Assembly (NCBI RefSeq): GCF_000143415.4
Contig: NW_003314262.1
Location: 5,225,876-5,289,875 of the forward strand
DNA from: Selaginella moellendorffii
Taxonomy: Eukaryota; Streptophyta; Lycopodiopsida; Selaginellales; Selaginellaceae
Reading direction: 5' to 3'
DNA length: 64,000 bases
Shown here: positions 21,817-33,138 of the stretch, one piece after another
Numbering within the stretch: the stretch's first letter is position 1
How the letters are laid out: each line of letters begins with the position of its first letter
Position numbers and translations under genes: made by a program
Notes under the pieces: generated by a model
Databases searched by the model: none
Told to the model about the DNA's origin: nothing
Seen by the model: only the letters and a program-made list of their open reading frames with translations

Positions 21817-24800
21817 GAGCTGTCTGTTTGGACTCCCCGAATAAAAATCACTTTTCTTCTTTATCAAGCTCCTCACCACCTTTCATCACAGCCACCACCA
21901 ATTCCCGCAACTTCCGCGTCCCATGTCTCCTTTCTTTCACCGGACAATCAGGACTCAAGGCTCTGGCGTTACTGGACTCGGGTGCAACTTCCTGTTTCAT
22001 GGACACGGACTTTGTTGCCCGACATCACGTTCCTCTTTCTCCTACCATACGGGATTTGAGGGTGGAAGGCATCGGCGGGCATTTTGTGTCTCCATCTTCT
22101 GGACTTAGGGAAATGTTGCCTGTTCGAGTACACATCGGGTCCACCGTCACCGATATCGCCTTCAACATCATCAACAGCAAGTCCTCCTCTGTGGTGCTCG
22201 GTCTTCCTTGGTTCCAACTACATTAGCCTCAAATCTGTTGGAAGGAATTACAGCTCATCTCTCCCACGGCTTCCCCTACTGTTCATCAAGTCCGAATCAG
22301 GAAAAGTTCCCTAAACTCAAATCGGGGTTCTATTCCTGACTCTATAAAGTTTTCACCCTCTTCTTTTTCCTCTCTTCCATCTTACACTAGACCGTATCCT
22401 CGTCTCATCATTCCATTTAGTCGTACACCTCCTCCTATCTCCACAATCACTATGAAAGAACTCCTTCATGAAGAACCTCTTTTTCTTTTTGCTTTGCATG
22501 TTTTTCCTGTCAGTCTTCCTGAGAAGTATCATGATTTTGGGGATGTGTTTGACAAGAAAAAAGCTAGTGTACTGCCTGTTCATCGGCCTTATAATTGTCC
22601 CATTGATTTACAGGAAGGAGCGTCACCTCCGTGGGGGCCTATCTACAGGTTATCCCCATCCGAGCTTAAGGCCCTCAAAGAGTACGTGGATGAGAACCTT
22701 GCCTCGGGCTACATTCAGCATTCGCAGTCCCCGGCTGGAGCGCCTGTCTTCTTTGTCAAGAAGAAGGATGGGAGCTTGCGGCTAGTCATAGACTACCGAG
22801 GTTTGAACAAGGTGACTGTTCGGAACCGTTATCCGCTGCCCCTGATCTCGGACCTGTTGGAACGTCTCGGCGGTGCCCGCTTCTTCACCAAGATCGACCT
22901 CCGTGGAGCATACAACCTGATCCGGATCCGGCCTGGTGATGAATGGAAGACTGCGTTCCGAACCCGCTATGGCCACTTCGAGTACACTGTCATGCCATTT
23001 GGCTTGACAAATGCTCCAGCAGTTTTCCAACACATGGCGAACGACGTCTTTCGGGAGTTTCTTGATCAAATGGTGATCGTCTACCTCGATGACATCCTCA
23101 TCTACTCAAAAACTCAAGAGGAGCATGACGAACATGTACGCAAGGTGCTAGCGAAGCTGCGAGAACACGGCCTATATGCGAAGCTTGAGAAATGTTCCTT
23201 TGATCAGCAGTCTGTGGAGTTCCTTAGGTACATTGTCACTCCTGAGGGTATCATGATGGATCCTGCCAAAGTCAAGACTATTCTCGAATGGGAGCCTCCA
23301 CAATCAATGTCGGACATTCAGGTTTTCCTTGGCTTCGCCAACTTCTACCGCAAATTCATTGATCACTACTCTAACATTGTCCTTCCTCTCACACATCTCA
23401 CTCGCAAGGATGTTCCCTTCTCTTGGTCTGCTGTTGCCCAGCAGGCCTTCGACACACTCAAGGCGGCCTTCAGTTCTGCTCCTGTCTTGATCCATGCTGA
23501 TTCCTCACAACCTTTCTTCATCGAGGCTGATGCCTCTGACTTTGCCATTGGTGCTGTGCTGTCTCAACTCGGAGCGGATCACGAACTTCATCCGGTCGCT
23601 TTCCATTCTCGGAAATTCCAGCCTGCGGAGATCAATTACGAAATCCACGACAAGGAGCTCCTTGCCATCGTGGATTCTTTTGGAGAGTGGCGCCGTTTCT
23701 TGGAGGGGGCGAGCCATCAAACAACAGTCTGGACGGATCACAAAAATCTCGAGTACGTTGCCACTTCCCGAGTTTTAAGCCGTCGTCAAGCAAGGTGGGC
23801 ACAATTCCTAAGTCGGTTTGACTTTGTTATCAAGTACAGACCTGGAAAGTTTCAAGGCCTTTCTGATGCTCTTTCAAGGCGCTCCTATCTCAGTCTCAGG
23901 CCTAGTAATCCTGCCTTCGATCAACAGGATCAAGTTATCCTCGGTCCTGATCGGCTTCAAGTTATGGCAATTTCCCTGGCCCCTCAGGACTCCTCCTTGA
24001 TGGATGCAATCAGAAACGGTCTTCAATCCGATGATCTCGCTAGCGATATTTTCCCCCATCTTCAGGCTGGACACCCAGTGACTCCCGACTGTCGGCGATT
24101 TGACGAGTTCGAGTTCTTAGATGGTTTATTGTACCTCGGGGAGCAGCTTTACGTTCCTGAAGGTGATGCTCGAAGGTTGGTCCTGATGGCGTGCCACGAT
24201 AGCCCGACTGCTGGTCACTTCGGCATTGCGAAAACCTATGAGCTAGTTGCACGGGACTTTTGGTGGCCTCACATGGACGACTACATCAAAGCTTTTGTTA
24301 CCTCCTGTGACACTTGTGCCCGGAATAAGGTACCTCGCCACCTTCCTTCAGGTTTGCTTCGGTCCCTTTAGGTCCTTGGGAATCCATCTCCATGGATTTC
24401 TTGAGTGATCTTCCGAGTTCTAGAGGCTTCAACAGCATTTTAGTCGTGGTGGATCGCTTCACAAAGATGGCGCACTTCTTGCCATGTACCAAGGAGTTTT
24501 CGGGCGAGGACATGGCAAAACTGGTATTCAGGGAAATTTTCCAACTTCATGGGATTCCTACAGATGTGGTTTCAGATCGGGGGCCTCAGTTCATCTCTCA
24601 TTTCTGGCAACGGTTTTTGCAGCTGCTTGGAGTGAAGGCCAACCTCTCTTCAGCATATCATCCTCAAATTGATGGGCAGTCCGAGCGAATGATTCAGACG
24701 TTGGAACAATTCTTGAGGTGCTTCATCAACTATCATCAGGATAACAGGTTCGATATCCTTCCTCTTGCTGAGTTCTCCTATAACAACTCTGTTCACTCCT

Positions 24801-25537
24801 CTCTTCGAGTTTCCCCCTTCTTTGCAAACTCTGGCCGAAATCCCCGATTCAATCTCTCACTTCCTTCTCCATCTGAATCCTCTTGTTCAAATCCCCGCTC
24901 TGAGGCATTTATCTCCAACCTCCAGAAAATCCACAACTCCATCTCCTTCCACCTCCATCGTGCTCAGGAATCTCATAAAACATTTGCCAATGTCCATCGT
25001 CAGGATTGTCCCCCTTACAATATCGGGGATAAAGTTTGGCTCCTCAGGCGAAATATCTCCACCACCAGGCCCTGTCCAAAACTCGATTTCAAACGCCTTG
25101 GTCCTTTCCCTATCACTGCCATCATTAATCCTGTCACTTATCGCCTTGCACTTCCCTCCTCATATCAAATTCACCCCGTTTTTCACTCCTCTCTCCTTGA
25201 GCCTTATATTCCCAGTCCTATTCCAAATCGGGTCATTCCTCCGCCTCCACCAGTGCAGCTCGAGGATGGGTCTGAGTACGAGGTTCAGGACATCCTTGAT
25301 TCCAAGATTTCACGGTCTAAACTCTACTATCTGGTGGACTAGAAGGGTTACGGACCTGAGGAACGCACTTGGGAACCTGCGGACAACCTGATTCATTCTC
25401 CTGATCTTGTTCAGGACTTCCACCGCCGCTATCCTTCTCGTCCCAGTCCTCATTCTTTTTCTCCATCTCCCATCCCTCGCCGCTCATCTCATCCTCCTCT
25501 TCGTTCTCGTTCACATCCTCGTTCCACTCGTTCTTGA
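21723..25537 (+). pseudogene. Chromovirus Pol (PR-RT-RH-IN-chromodomain), broken at three points
   Basis: The protease motif LLDSGATS has its Asp codon at 21975; its frame stops at TAG 22224-22226 and then stays open in the same phase. RT carries YLDD at 23082-23093 with DYRGLN and FTKIDLRGAYN before it. RNase H has IEADASDFAIGAVLSQ. The integrase zinc domain reads H-x3/5-H...C-x2-C (ACHDSPTAGH...SCDTC). Near 24370 the frame shifts; the integrase core continues with SMDFLSDLP, VSDRGPQF and DGQSERM (the D, D, E residues). The chromodomain (EYEVQDILDSK...LVD, then [12 protein letters not shown]) is cut by TAG 25340-25342 where a Trp is usual. The final stop is at 25535. The chromodomain normally guides integration to marked chromatin. 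Confidence 0.93.
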
Positions 25538-25548
25538 GGAGGGGGTGC

Positions 25549-25935
25549 TATCAGGAATTCCCCAATTCTTGCCACATTCTTGACTCTTGCCGGATTCCTG
25601 ACCTGCAAACCACATTCCTGACTCTCGAGACACTTCCCTATTCCTGACTCTCGAGACACTTCCCTATTCCTGACTCTCGAGACACTTCCCGATTCCTGAG
25701 TCTCGAGCCACATTCCTGATGATGATGTGGCACCTCCTCGACCTCAACTATATTTAGGCCGTCCTCGATTCAAGAGTGGTGGAGCTTCATCAACCTATAG
25801 TATATATAGATTAGCCTTGTTCCATTTCTCCACAATCTGAATCAACACCAGTCTAAGGCCTCTTCTTTGTTTTCACTAGCTTTTTCTCTTTATCTTTAGC
25901 ATTTTCCAGTCTTGATCTTGTTGGGGGTCTTGACA
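25549..25935 (+). repeat. 3' LTR of the chromovirus
   Basis: 387 bp. It differs from the 5' LTR by one extra 26-bp unit (three copies instead of two) and seven base substitutions, all transitions. The first bases are TA instead of TG. Confidence 0.95.
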
Positions 25936-25940
25936 GGCCC

Positions 25941-26073
25941 TAGCCTCAACCTCAAATCAGTTTGGACGCACCACTAGAGAGTTCCTTCAAGACCACTATC
26001 CCTACTATACTTTTGGAACCCCCTGCAGCCCCGGGAGATGCACGCTTTGGGCTTTCACCCCTTGATCTGTATT
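25941..26073. repeat. Right flank of the dispersed repeat that hosts the chromovirus
   Basis: It shares TATCCCTACTA (25997-26007) and ACGCTTTGGGCTTTCACCCC (26042-26061) with the copy around 58361-58530. It is the continuation of the GC-rich repeat at 20040-20386. Confidence 0.6.
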
Positions 26074-26375
26074 AGTACTCGGACTCGGTCTCGGACTTGA
26101 TCTTGGACTCGATCTCGGACTCGATCTCGAACCCGACTTCGGATTCAGTCTCGGACTCGATCTCGGACCCGACTTCGGATTCGGTCTCGGACTCGACTTT
26201 GGACTCGATCTCAGACTCGGTCTTGGACCTGTTTTCGGATCTCGGACTCTGTCTCGAACTCGGTCTTGAACTCGGTCTCGAACTCGGTCTCCAAGTCGGC
26301 GTCGGACTAGATTCCGGATTCCATCTCGAACTCGGTCTTAGAGTCAGTCTTGGACTCGATCTCAGACTCGGTCCC
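26074..26375. repeat. Minisatellite of degenerate 6/12-bp units
   Basis: About 300 bases of imperfect GGACTCGATCTC-type units. Both strands have open frames of low complexity (SESEIESETE on minus, DSISDSISD on plus), which follow from the repeat and are not evidence of a gene. A single 18-base match lies at 18732-18749. Confidence 0.85.
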
Positions 26376-26835
26376 ATCTGATGAACTTTTTGTCATTTCA
26401 GTCATTCTTTCGGGGATCCTTTAGCCTATGACACCTCGGGGAGTTAGTTCCTTACAGCAGGATTGTTGCGCAGTTATAGCACTTTACTTTAATGTTTTAT
26501 TTTTTTCCTTTTTTGTTTTAGTGCTACGTAATAGCAAATCCTTTAATATACTGAATTACGCTTTGCTTTGGCTGTTAGTGGGTCTCACTTCTCTTGATTT
26601 TCTTAAATTAATCAAATTCCTTTGGTTAGAACATAAAAAATAAAATATTTTTATAACAAATTTATTCTATCTTTTCAAAATTTTATTTGTTATCACTATA
26701 ACATCATTGAACACAACTTTAAAAATTTAATTAATTTCAAATAAAATAAAATAATCATTTTGAAATGACATTATACTAATTACATCATAAACTAAGTAAA
26801 ACAAAAAAGTTTTAAACTCAATCGCCATGAAATAT
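26376..26835. other. AT-rich spacer downstream of MAG2
   Basis: About 460 bases, strongly AT-rich from 26640, with no gene seen. It probably carries the MAG2 3' UTR at the right end. Confidence 0.5.
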
Positions 26836-29369
26836 TTAAAGAAGTCGAGAGCCAAGAACTCTGTATGCCACAGACGCTGTCATCTTTCTCACGCCACAAA
26901 TACTCCTCAATTTCACGAGCAAATCCTCCTCTTGCTCCTCATCCGAATCATACCCCCGGAGTCTCTCCATGAAGTTGAAAGCCTGCTGCGAATCCAAAGC
27001 CAGTAGCTTCGCCGCATCGCTCACTGCCGAGAAGAAGCTGGCCGGGCGAGCGCAGTAAGGCCGGAAGATGAGAAACAAGGCTTTCACGTCCGCTCCAAAC
27101 TGTCGGGCACCCTGCTCCGAGAATCGAGCACCGCCGAGAACCAGTCCCAGGAAGAGTAGCTGATCGAGACTCGGGATCAACCGCTGCCACAGCTCCACAA
27201 AGTTGGCCTGATCGAGGCTGTTCTTAAGAGAGCTAAGCTGGCTCTGGAGTGCTGCCAGTGCGTCCACCAAGCTTCCAGACGGTGCGTCTTCGAAGCTTGG
27301 AGCCCACTCTTCGGACCATCTCTTCTTGTTGCGGAAGTACTCACGGCAGCGAACGTCGAATCCTCTCGACACCACCGAGACCAGCTTCCCGATCCAGCTG
27401 CTTCGGAATCTCGACAGCTTCTCCAACTGCGAGTCAAAAACCGAGCCTTGAATCTGCGCGAGCTCCTCCTCGGCCGCTGGAGAAAAACCTGGCGAGTTCT
27501 CCTGGAGCTCCGCGAGCCTGAGTTCCAGAAAGAAGAAATCCTCGCACCAGTCCCTGACCGTGTTCTCGCAGTAGCGAGCTGCGTTGAGGCAGACACCGAC
27601 TTTGATCATCGAAGGCTCATCGGCGAGAGCCGTCACTGCCTCACTCTCCTGGCATCTCTGCAAGAGCTCGTCGATAAACTCGTCCAAAACCGGCAGTGCC
27701 GTTTTCCTCACGAACAGTAGCCGCTGGCTGGCCTCGGGCAAAGTCCTGCATCGATCAACCAAGTTCCAAGCGGCGCTAGTGAGCCGATAAGCTGCTAGCG
27801 GGGGCTTAAACTCGGTAGAGCCCGAGATCGAGCTCGCGGAGTTTATCTTCCAAGCCGCTTCGTTCCCATACTCCACCGCCATCTTTCTTCTCGCGTCACC
27901 TAGCTCGAGCCTAGTCCAAACTTCCAACCAGTCTCCACGGTCCGAGAACACGGCAATGCAAGCCCGACGGACCCCAAAAACACTGCTCGAGAGTTGCTCG
28001 TCACCGCTGCTCATTCCGATCCCTTTCGCAACCAGAGCTTGCATTTTGGAGTCGAAGGACAGCGTCTGATCGACTGTGTGTAGCCAAACCGTGGAGGCCT
28101 GATCGGACAGAGAATCCTCCAAGTCTTCCATGAGAGTCGGCAAAGCCCACCGTCGTAAGTGCTCCGCCACCATAGCCACCAGGGATGATATCCACTCTTC
28201 TCTCGCACTGTATCCCAGGAACTCTTCGTCCAACATCGGCTGGAGAAGAGCGTCCACTACCGCTACGTGTTGCTGCGTGATCCTGTAAGCTAGAGCGAAG
28301 ACGAACTCTGGCTTGTGGAGCCACTTCTTGAAGTGGACCTCGGCTTTCGCTGTTATCGGATGCACCAGCTCTTCGATCGACCACAGTGCCTCGCGAGGAG
28401 CTGGAGTCTTGTCTCTATATCCTCGAAACTCACGACGCCTCCGCTGGATTTGCCCGGCCTGGAACCTCGAGAGCGAGACAAAGCTCTCGCGGAACTTTCT
28501 CTTGGCGTCGCCTTGGAGCTGGAGCAGCGGGTGTGATTTGGCTTGCTGATCATCCCTGTCGCCGGAGATGGAGAGTGGAGGCGGCCAGCCTATGGAAATG
28601 ACGATGGAGCGATAGTCCGAGATTACCACTGGCCGGAGAGCTGCTGCTGCTCGATCCACACGGACGTCCACAGCGGAGATGAGACGATCCCATTGCGGCT
28701 GGCACTCGACGATCTCGCCCATCAACTTCTCGATCGCGGCCAGGGAATTCACAGCCGAGATCACGAACTGTCCAGCCTGAAAGGAAAGAGTAGTGGAGTT
28801 TTAGCCAGCGATCGCGAAATAACTCGTAAACAAAGATCGCTACTCGCTAAAAAATCTATGTGAAACTAGAGAGAGCTACAGTGCTATCCAGCATTGGCAA
28901 AAGAACTATATGATCCAGGGAAGAATTCGCGTACCTGAGAAGAGGGAGATCCAGCAGCTCCTCGGCTCACGACCGGCGTGGAGGACGCCGCCGCGAACAC
29001 TCCATCCTCCAAATCCCCGACGAGCCTCTCGAGCTGGAGCACTGCATCGACATAAGCCCTAACTTGGGCGACGCGCGACACTTCCTCCGCCAGATCGCTC
29101 AGCTCCCGCAAGAGCTCCGGCTCCGCCCCTGGCGGCGACGACGACGACGATCGCTCCTCGCAGAATCCACACAGCGCCTCGAGAGACACCGCGATGGCGT
29201 GCATTTGGGCCGATCCATCGGCCGCTGCGTGGCGCGCCCGCGATCGTGCGTCCTGAAGCTTGACCTCGAGCTGGCCGCATTCCGATTCCAGATCCTGCTG
29301 CAAGGTGTGGAGGTTTGCGAGATCATTGGCACCGTGGAAGTAGGAATCCAGGAGCTGGGATACTTCCAT
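26836..29369 (-). CDS. MAG2: RINT1/TIP20-like protein (plant MAG2)
   Basis: Tethering-complex subunit of the ER (Dsl1/NRZ type) that in plants helps export seed storage proteins to the Golgi. Two exons: exon 1 from Met 29369 (MEVSQLLDSYFHGANDL) to the donor near 28934, exon 2 from the acceptor near 28778 (AGQFVISAVNSLAAIEKLMG) to the stop at 26836. The spliced protein is about 790 residues, the usual size. The N-terminus is a predicted coiled coil (LHTLQQDLESECGQLEVKL). The RINT1/TIP20 domain spans most of exon 2 (LHKPEFVFALAYRITQQHVAVVDALLQP; FLGYSAREEW; LRGYDSDEEQEEDLL near the end). It shares a short divergent promoter with the RRL-type gene. Confidence 0.88.
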
Positions 29370-29931
29370 TTGGGAAGAACCCTAGAACCCTTTATTTCTA
29401 GGGCTCTTATTGTCCTTCTCCTCCGTCTTCTCGCCGGGGCCAAGAGGTATGTCGCTATGAGCTCCTATAGCTAGCTTGTTTCGTTCATAGCTTAGCTCGC
29501 TGGATCAAGGCATTTTTTTTCTCTCGAAATGGTGCTGCTCGATCAGGCATTTTTTCCTCTTCATTCTTTTGCTCTTCGCTCTCGCTGGATCAAACAGTTA
29601 GCTGTGGTATTGTCTTCGCTCGATCAAGCCATTCTTTTGCTCTTTTCTTCGTGTGCATTGCTTGTTTTTCTTCCATTTTTTCTTCTTAGCTTTTGAGCTG
29701 ACAAATCTTCTCTTTTTTTTCCCCCATAGCTAACTTGTTTCGATCAAACAGTCAGCTGGGATTTTTTTTTGTCTATCTTCGCATTTTCTGCTAATCTCTT
29801 CGTTCGATCAAGCATTTTTTCCTCTTTAGCAGTGGCATTCTTTTGCTCTTTTCTTTTGTGTTCATTGCTTGTTCTTCCATTTTTCGTCGTAGCATGGAGT
29901 TGACAAATCCTCTCTTTGCTACCAGGAACAC
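29370..29931 (+). promoter_or_regulatory. Divergent promoter and probable 5' UTR intron of the RMND1/RRL gene
   Basis: Telo-box-like ACCCTAGAACCC lies at 29379-29390, close to the MAG2 start. A GGTATGT donor near 29445 and a TACCAG acceptor at 29920-29926, just before GAACACATG, suggest a leader intron. The CT-rich interior contains a diverged tandem duplication (about 29590-29720 and 29740-29926) sharing TTCTTTTGCTCTTTTCTT and GCATTGCTTG blocks. Confidence 0.5.
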
Positions 29932-31119
29932 ATGTTTAATTCTCATGCTGTGACAAAGTTCCGCAGCGTTCTCTCGTCGGCATCGAGGAAGAGAATTCGT
30001 CTTCATGAATCTCCTCGACAAGAGCCCTTCAAACAGCTCCTTTCGCCACTGCCGGTATTTATTCCCAACGCTCACTTCTCGCGGAAGGCTTTCAAAGAAG
30101 CTCCTGCCAAGGAGAGATCTCCAAATGCCTCCGGACCGCGGCAGTACCCGGAAGTTCACAGCCAGCTCCGAATGAGAAACTCAGCTGCTCGGCCAGTCGA
30201 GGAAGACGAGCTCGGCTTTGAAGAGCAGGCCGAGGGTGAGATTTACGTCGATCAACCAGAGGCCTACGTTCCCGTGGAGGCTCGTTTCTTCGCGCGAAGC
30301 GTCGACTTGAGAACACTCGCTCAAGAGAAGTCACTCGACATTGCGGTTTCACGAAACCACTTGATCATCCGGCTCAAAGACGCTGCTTCTTCGAGTTCTC
30401 CCGCTGCCGAGGTGACTGGAGTTCCAACCATCGATTGCTGGAACGACGAAGGCTACATGGTCATCTTTAACTATGGAACCGCGGTGCTCTTCAACGTTGC
30501 TCCAGGAAAGGAGGAGGAGTATCTCAAGACAGTGAAGCAGCACTCCAAAGGCGTGTTTGACGAGCCAAACCGAGACAACTACTGTGTGGTAGTGAGGCCA
30601 ACTTTGGATAAATGGAGCGAAGGCTCGGTGGACAGGATCATGGTGAAGGAACTCGACGTGAACAGCATCCGTGTGGTGGCCGTGATATTGAGCCAGAGCA
30701 TCGCGCTGGATCATTACACTAAACAGATCGACGCCATGCTGAAATCCTTCGACGATCTCAACTTCATCATGCAGCAAACTGGGACTTTTAATCTCCAGCG
30801 GCGTGAGCTCTTCAAGCTTGTCGCGTCCGTCAACACGGCTCTCGCGGAGACGATCCTCAAGGCTGGACTGTTGGAGAGGTCCGACGTAGCCTGGCAGAAC
30901 GCAAACTATGATAGCATCTGGGCCTTCATGCGCGAAGAGTTTGAGCTCGAGGACAGGTTTGAGAGCCTGGAAAAGAAGACCGGGATTATCCAGCACAACG
31001 TAGCGTTCTTCCTCGACATCCTACAGAACCGCAAGTCGGACTCCCTGGAGTGGATAATCATCGTTCTCATAGCTGCGGATATATGCGTGAGCTTGTACGA
31101 GATATTCCACGGCACGTGA
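29932..31119 (+). CDS. RMND1/DUF155 family protein (RRG/RRL type), mitochondrial
   Basis: Single coding exon, 395 residues. The N-terminus is Arg/Ser-rich with few acidic residues (MFNSHAVTKFRSVLSSASRKRIRLH), consistent with a mitochondrial presequence. The DUF155 domain covers about residues 110-370 (FFARSVDLRTLAQE; GYMVIFNYGTAVLFNV; SQSIALDHYTKQIDAML; FFLDILQNRKSDSLEW). A single membrane segment closes it (IIIVLIAADICVSLYEIFHG). Yeast and animal relatives support mitochondrial translation at the inner membrane; plant RRG/RRL proteins affect root meristem growth. The start is the first Met after a likely leader-intron acceptor. Confidence 0.9.
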   Translation: MFNSHAVTKFRSVLSSASRKRIRLHESPRQEPFKQLLSPLPVFIPNAHFSRKAFKEAPAKERSPNASGPRQYPEVHSQLRMRNSAARPVEEDELGFEEQAEGEIYVDQPEAYVPVEARFFARSVDLRTLAQEKSLDIAVSRNHLIIRLKDAASSSSPAAEVTGVPTIDCWNDEGYMVIFNYGTAVLFNVAPGKEEEYLKTVKQHSKGVFDEPNRDNYCVVVRPTLDKWSEGSVDRIMVKELDVNSIRVVAVILSQSIALDHYTKQIDAMLKSFDDLNFIMQQTGTFNLQRRELFKLVASVNTALAETILKAGLLERSDVAWQNANYDSIWAFMREEFELEDRFESLEKKTGIIQHNVAFFLDILQNRKSDSLEWIIIVLIAADICVSLYEIFHGT

Positions 31120-31283
31120 AGATCTTTATTCAGGTTCGACTTCGAGAGTTTACAAAGAAAAAACAAACTTACGTTTATCTTGGCGTTTCTGAATCAGGTC
31201 CCGCGCTTCTGTGCGCTACAGGAAGGTACAGATGAATTCTACTCTTGAAACACTACAGGTTGTTGATATTGTTTTGCCAGAGG

Positions 31284-33138
31284 TCAAAATGCGATCTTTT
31301 CGTCGAGTGTTGTCCTTGGTCCGGTGTATGTCCACTTGCCATACACTTGCCAGTAGACGACACCGACTCCAATCGTTCCAACGAGCGACAACGGGGTGTA
31401 GTTGAAGCTCTGGATTCCAATGGGAAACTTTGGCGGCAGGCAGAAAAGAATTGTAATGAGAATCCCCCAGAGGCTTCCCCAAGCTCCAAGGTAGACTCCA
31501 AAGCCATGTAGAGTATACGGTCCTGGTGGGTGCTTCTTACCGCTCGGTGCGTGCTTGCAGAAGAGAACTATGATGTAAGGTATCCAGGCAGTGACAGTCG
31601 ACATGGCTGCTATAGCAGTGAAGGCCACGGAGCTCCCGGAAGATGGTAGAGTTGCTAGGAAGGCAATAGCAACAGTGGCAAAGGTGGCGTTCACAGGGAC
31701 TTTCTCTCGAGCAGTCAGTCTAGTGAGGAAGGCTTGGAAGGGAATGCTGGCGTCTCTAGCCATGGCATAGACCTGTGGAGAAAACGGCTTAGCAGGAAAC
31801 ATCGTGAAGTTTACTTACGCATCGAGCAGTCAGTGTGACGTTGATAATGTTGGCGAAGAACAACGACGTTGCTGCGAGACCCGTGAAGAGGACCGCTCCA
31901 ACGTTTCCACGTTTGAATCTGGCTTCAAAGCAATCGTAGAAGAGCTGGATTCCAGCCGACTCGAGTCCTCCACCTGGAAAAAGAACTCGATCCCGGCCAA
32001 GATCATCTTAAAGTTTACCAGTTGCTGTGTCGAAGGCTAGCAGATTCTCGGGCTTTTGGATGCAGAAGGTCATGATGAAGAGCAGCAGCATATCGATCCC
32101 GGCTGTGAGATAAGCGCTTCGTATCATAGCACGGGGACCAGCAATGGCCGCAGTTTTTACTTCCTCGACAATGTGGGATCCGACATCAAAGCCCGTGAGC
32201 ATAGCCTTGGAGGAAAAAAGAGCAAGCTTGAGAGAAAGAAGTGGCAGAACAGGATCTCACCTGAAAGTAAGGCAGTCCAGCAGCCGCGATCATCCACGAG
32301 CTGTGGAGCTCTTGGCCAGGAGCTCTCACGAATTCCGTGAAGACAAACTTGGGGCTCTGGAACTTGGGACTGATCCCGAGGAGTGTGACACCGACAATGA
32401 AAGTCGCAGCCATTTGGAACCAAGCTCCAGCACTGCTCAAGTATCCCAGCCATTTCGAACTGACGACTGACACTCCCAAGTGAGCGGCAAATGCCAATGT
32501 GGTGACGAGCGTGACCTTCACAGCAAACCAAGTAAGCATCCCAAAACTTTCTTCTTCTCAAAGCCTACTTGATAGCTGGACAGATTGAAGCCGCCACCCT
32601 GCGCTCCTCCAGTGCTGAGAAGTATCATCTTCTGAGCAAACTTCGCGAGAAGGTACTCGTTGAGCGCGGTTCCACAGAGAGCTCCGACCAGGTAGATCCA
32701 GCCGACGAGCCACGAAAGCCAGTGCATGCCCGGACAGAGCTGCGCAACCCAGTAGTAGACGCTCCCAAGAGTCGGGAAGGTGGAGTAAACTTCGGCAATA
32801 GCGAGCAGCACGCTCAAAGTTCCGAGAGTGGTGACGAGCATTCCCCAGAAGATGACGAGCGGGCCACCATAGCAGTACATGTAACCGTAGTATCCAGTGA
32901 CGAAGCCGAGCGGGGCGGTGTAGGAGAAAGTATAGGCGAACTGCTGGAAAGGTGTCATGACGCGCCGGTACTCCTGCTTGTAGCCGAGCTCGTTGAGCCG
33001 CCTCTCGTCCTCGTCTCCATCGAGCTTTGGATGGCGAGCTCCATCAAGATTTGGATCGCGAGCTCCTCCGGCTTTTGGATCACCAGCAACACCATCGTCT
33101 CCATCGAGTTTTATGGAGACGAGCTCGCAGCTGCTCAT
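31284..33138 (-). CDS. Amino-acid permease of the APC/ACT family (BAT1/GABA permease-like)
   Basis: Membrane transporter with about 12 helices over five exons. Exon 1 (33138 to ~32572) holds an unusual N-terminus with three repeats of the type GARDPNLDGARHPKLDG, then LNELGYKQEYRR, a hallmark of this family, and the first helices. Later exons include VKVTLVTTLAFAAHLGVSVV, MLTGFDVGSHIVEEVKTAAIAGPRA, GLESAGIQLFYDCFEARF, and the last exon (VYAMARDASIPFQAFLTRL to WTYTGPRTTLDEKIAF). Relatives in plants carry amino acids or GABA across plasma or mitochondrial membranes; yeast UGA4 is in the same family. The substrate cannot be read from the sequence. Confidence 0.87.

Larger units (their letters stand above)
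20387..25935 (+). mobile_element. Near-complete Ty3/Gypsy chromovirus LTR retrotransposon
   Basis: The element is 5549 bp, flanked by a 5-bp target-site duplication GGCCC (20382-20386 and 25936-25940). The LTRs are 20387-20747 and 25549-25935. Inside, in order, are gag, protease, reverse transcriptase, RNase H, integrase and a C-terminal chromodomain, which is chromovirus order. The putative primer site at 20750-20765 is perfectly complementary to 20642-20657 inside the LTR. A purine run GAGGAGGGGG precedes the 3' LTR. Three lesions (stop at 22224, frameshift near 24370, stop at 25340) suggest it can no longer work by itself. Confidence 0.97.

Noticed and set aside
26072-26381. SESEIE/DSISD repeat proteins
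   Set aside because: They are products of the minisatellite read on either strand; codon choice follows the repeat, not protein constraint.
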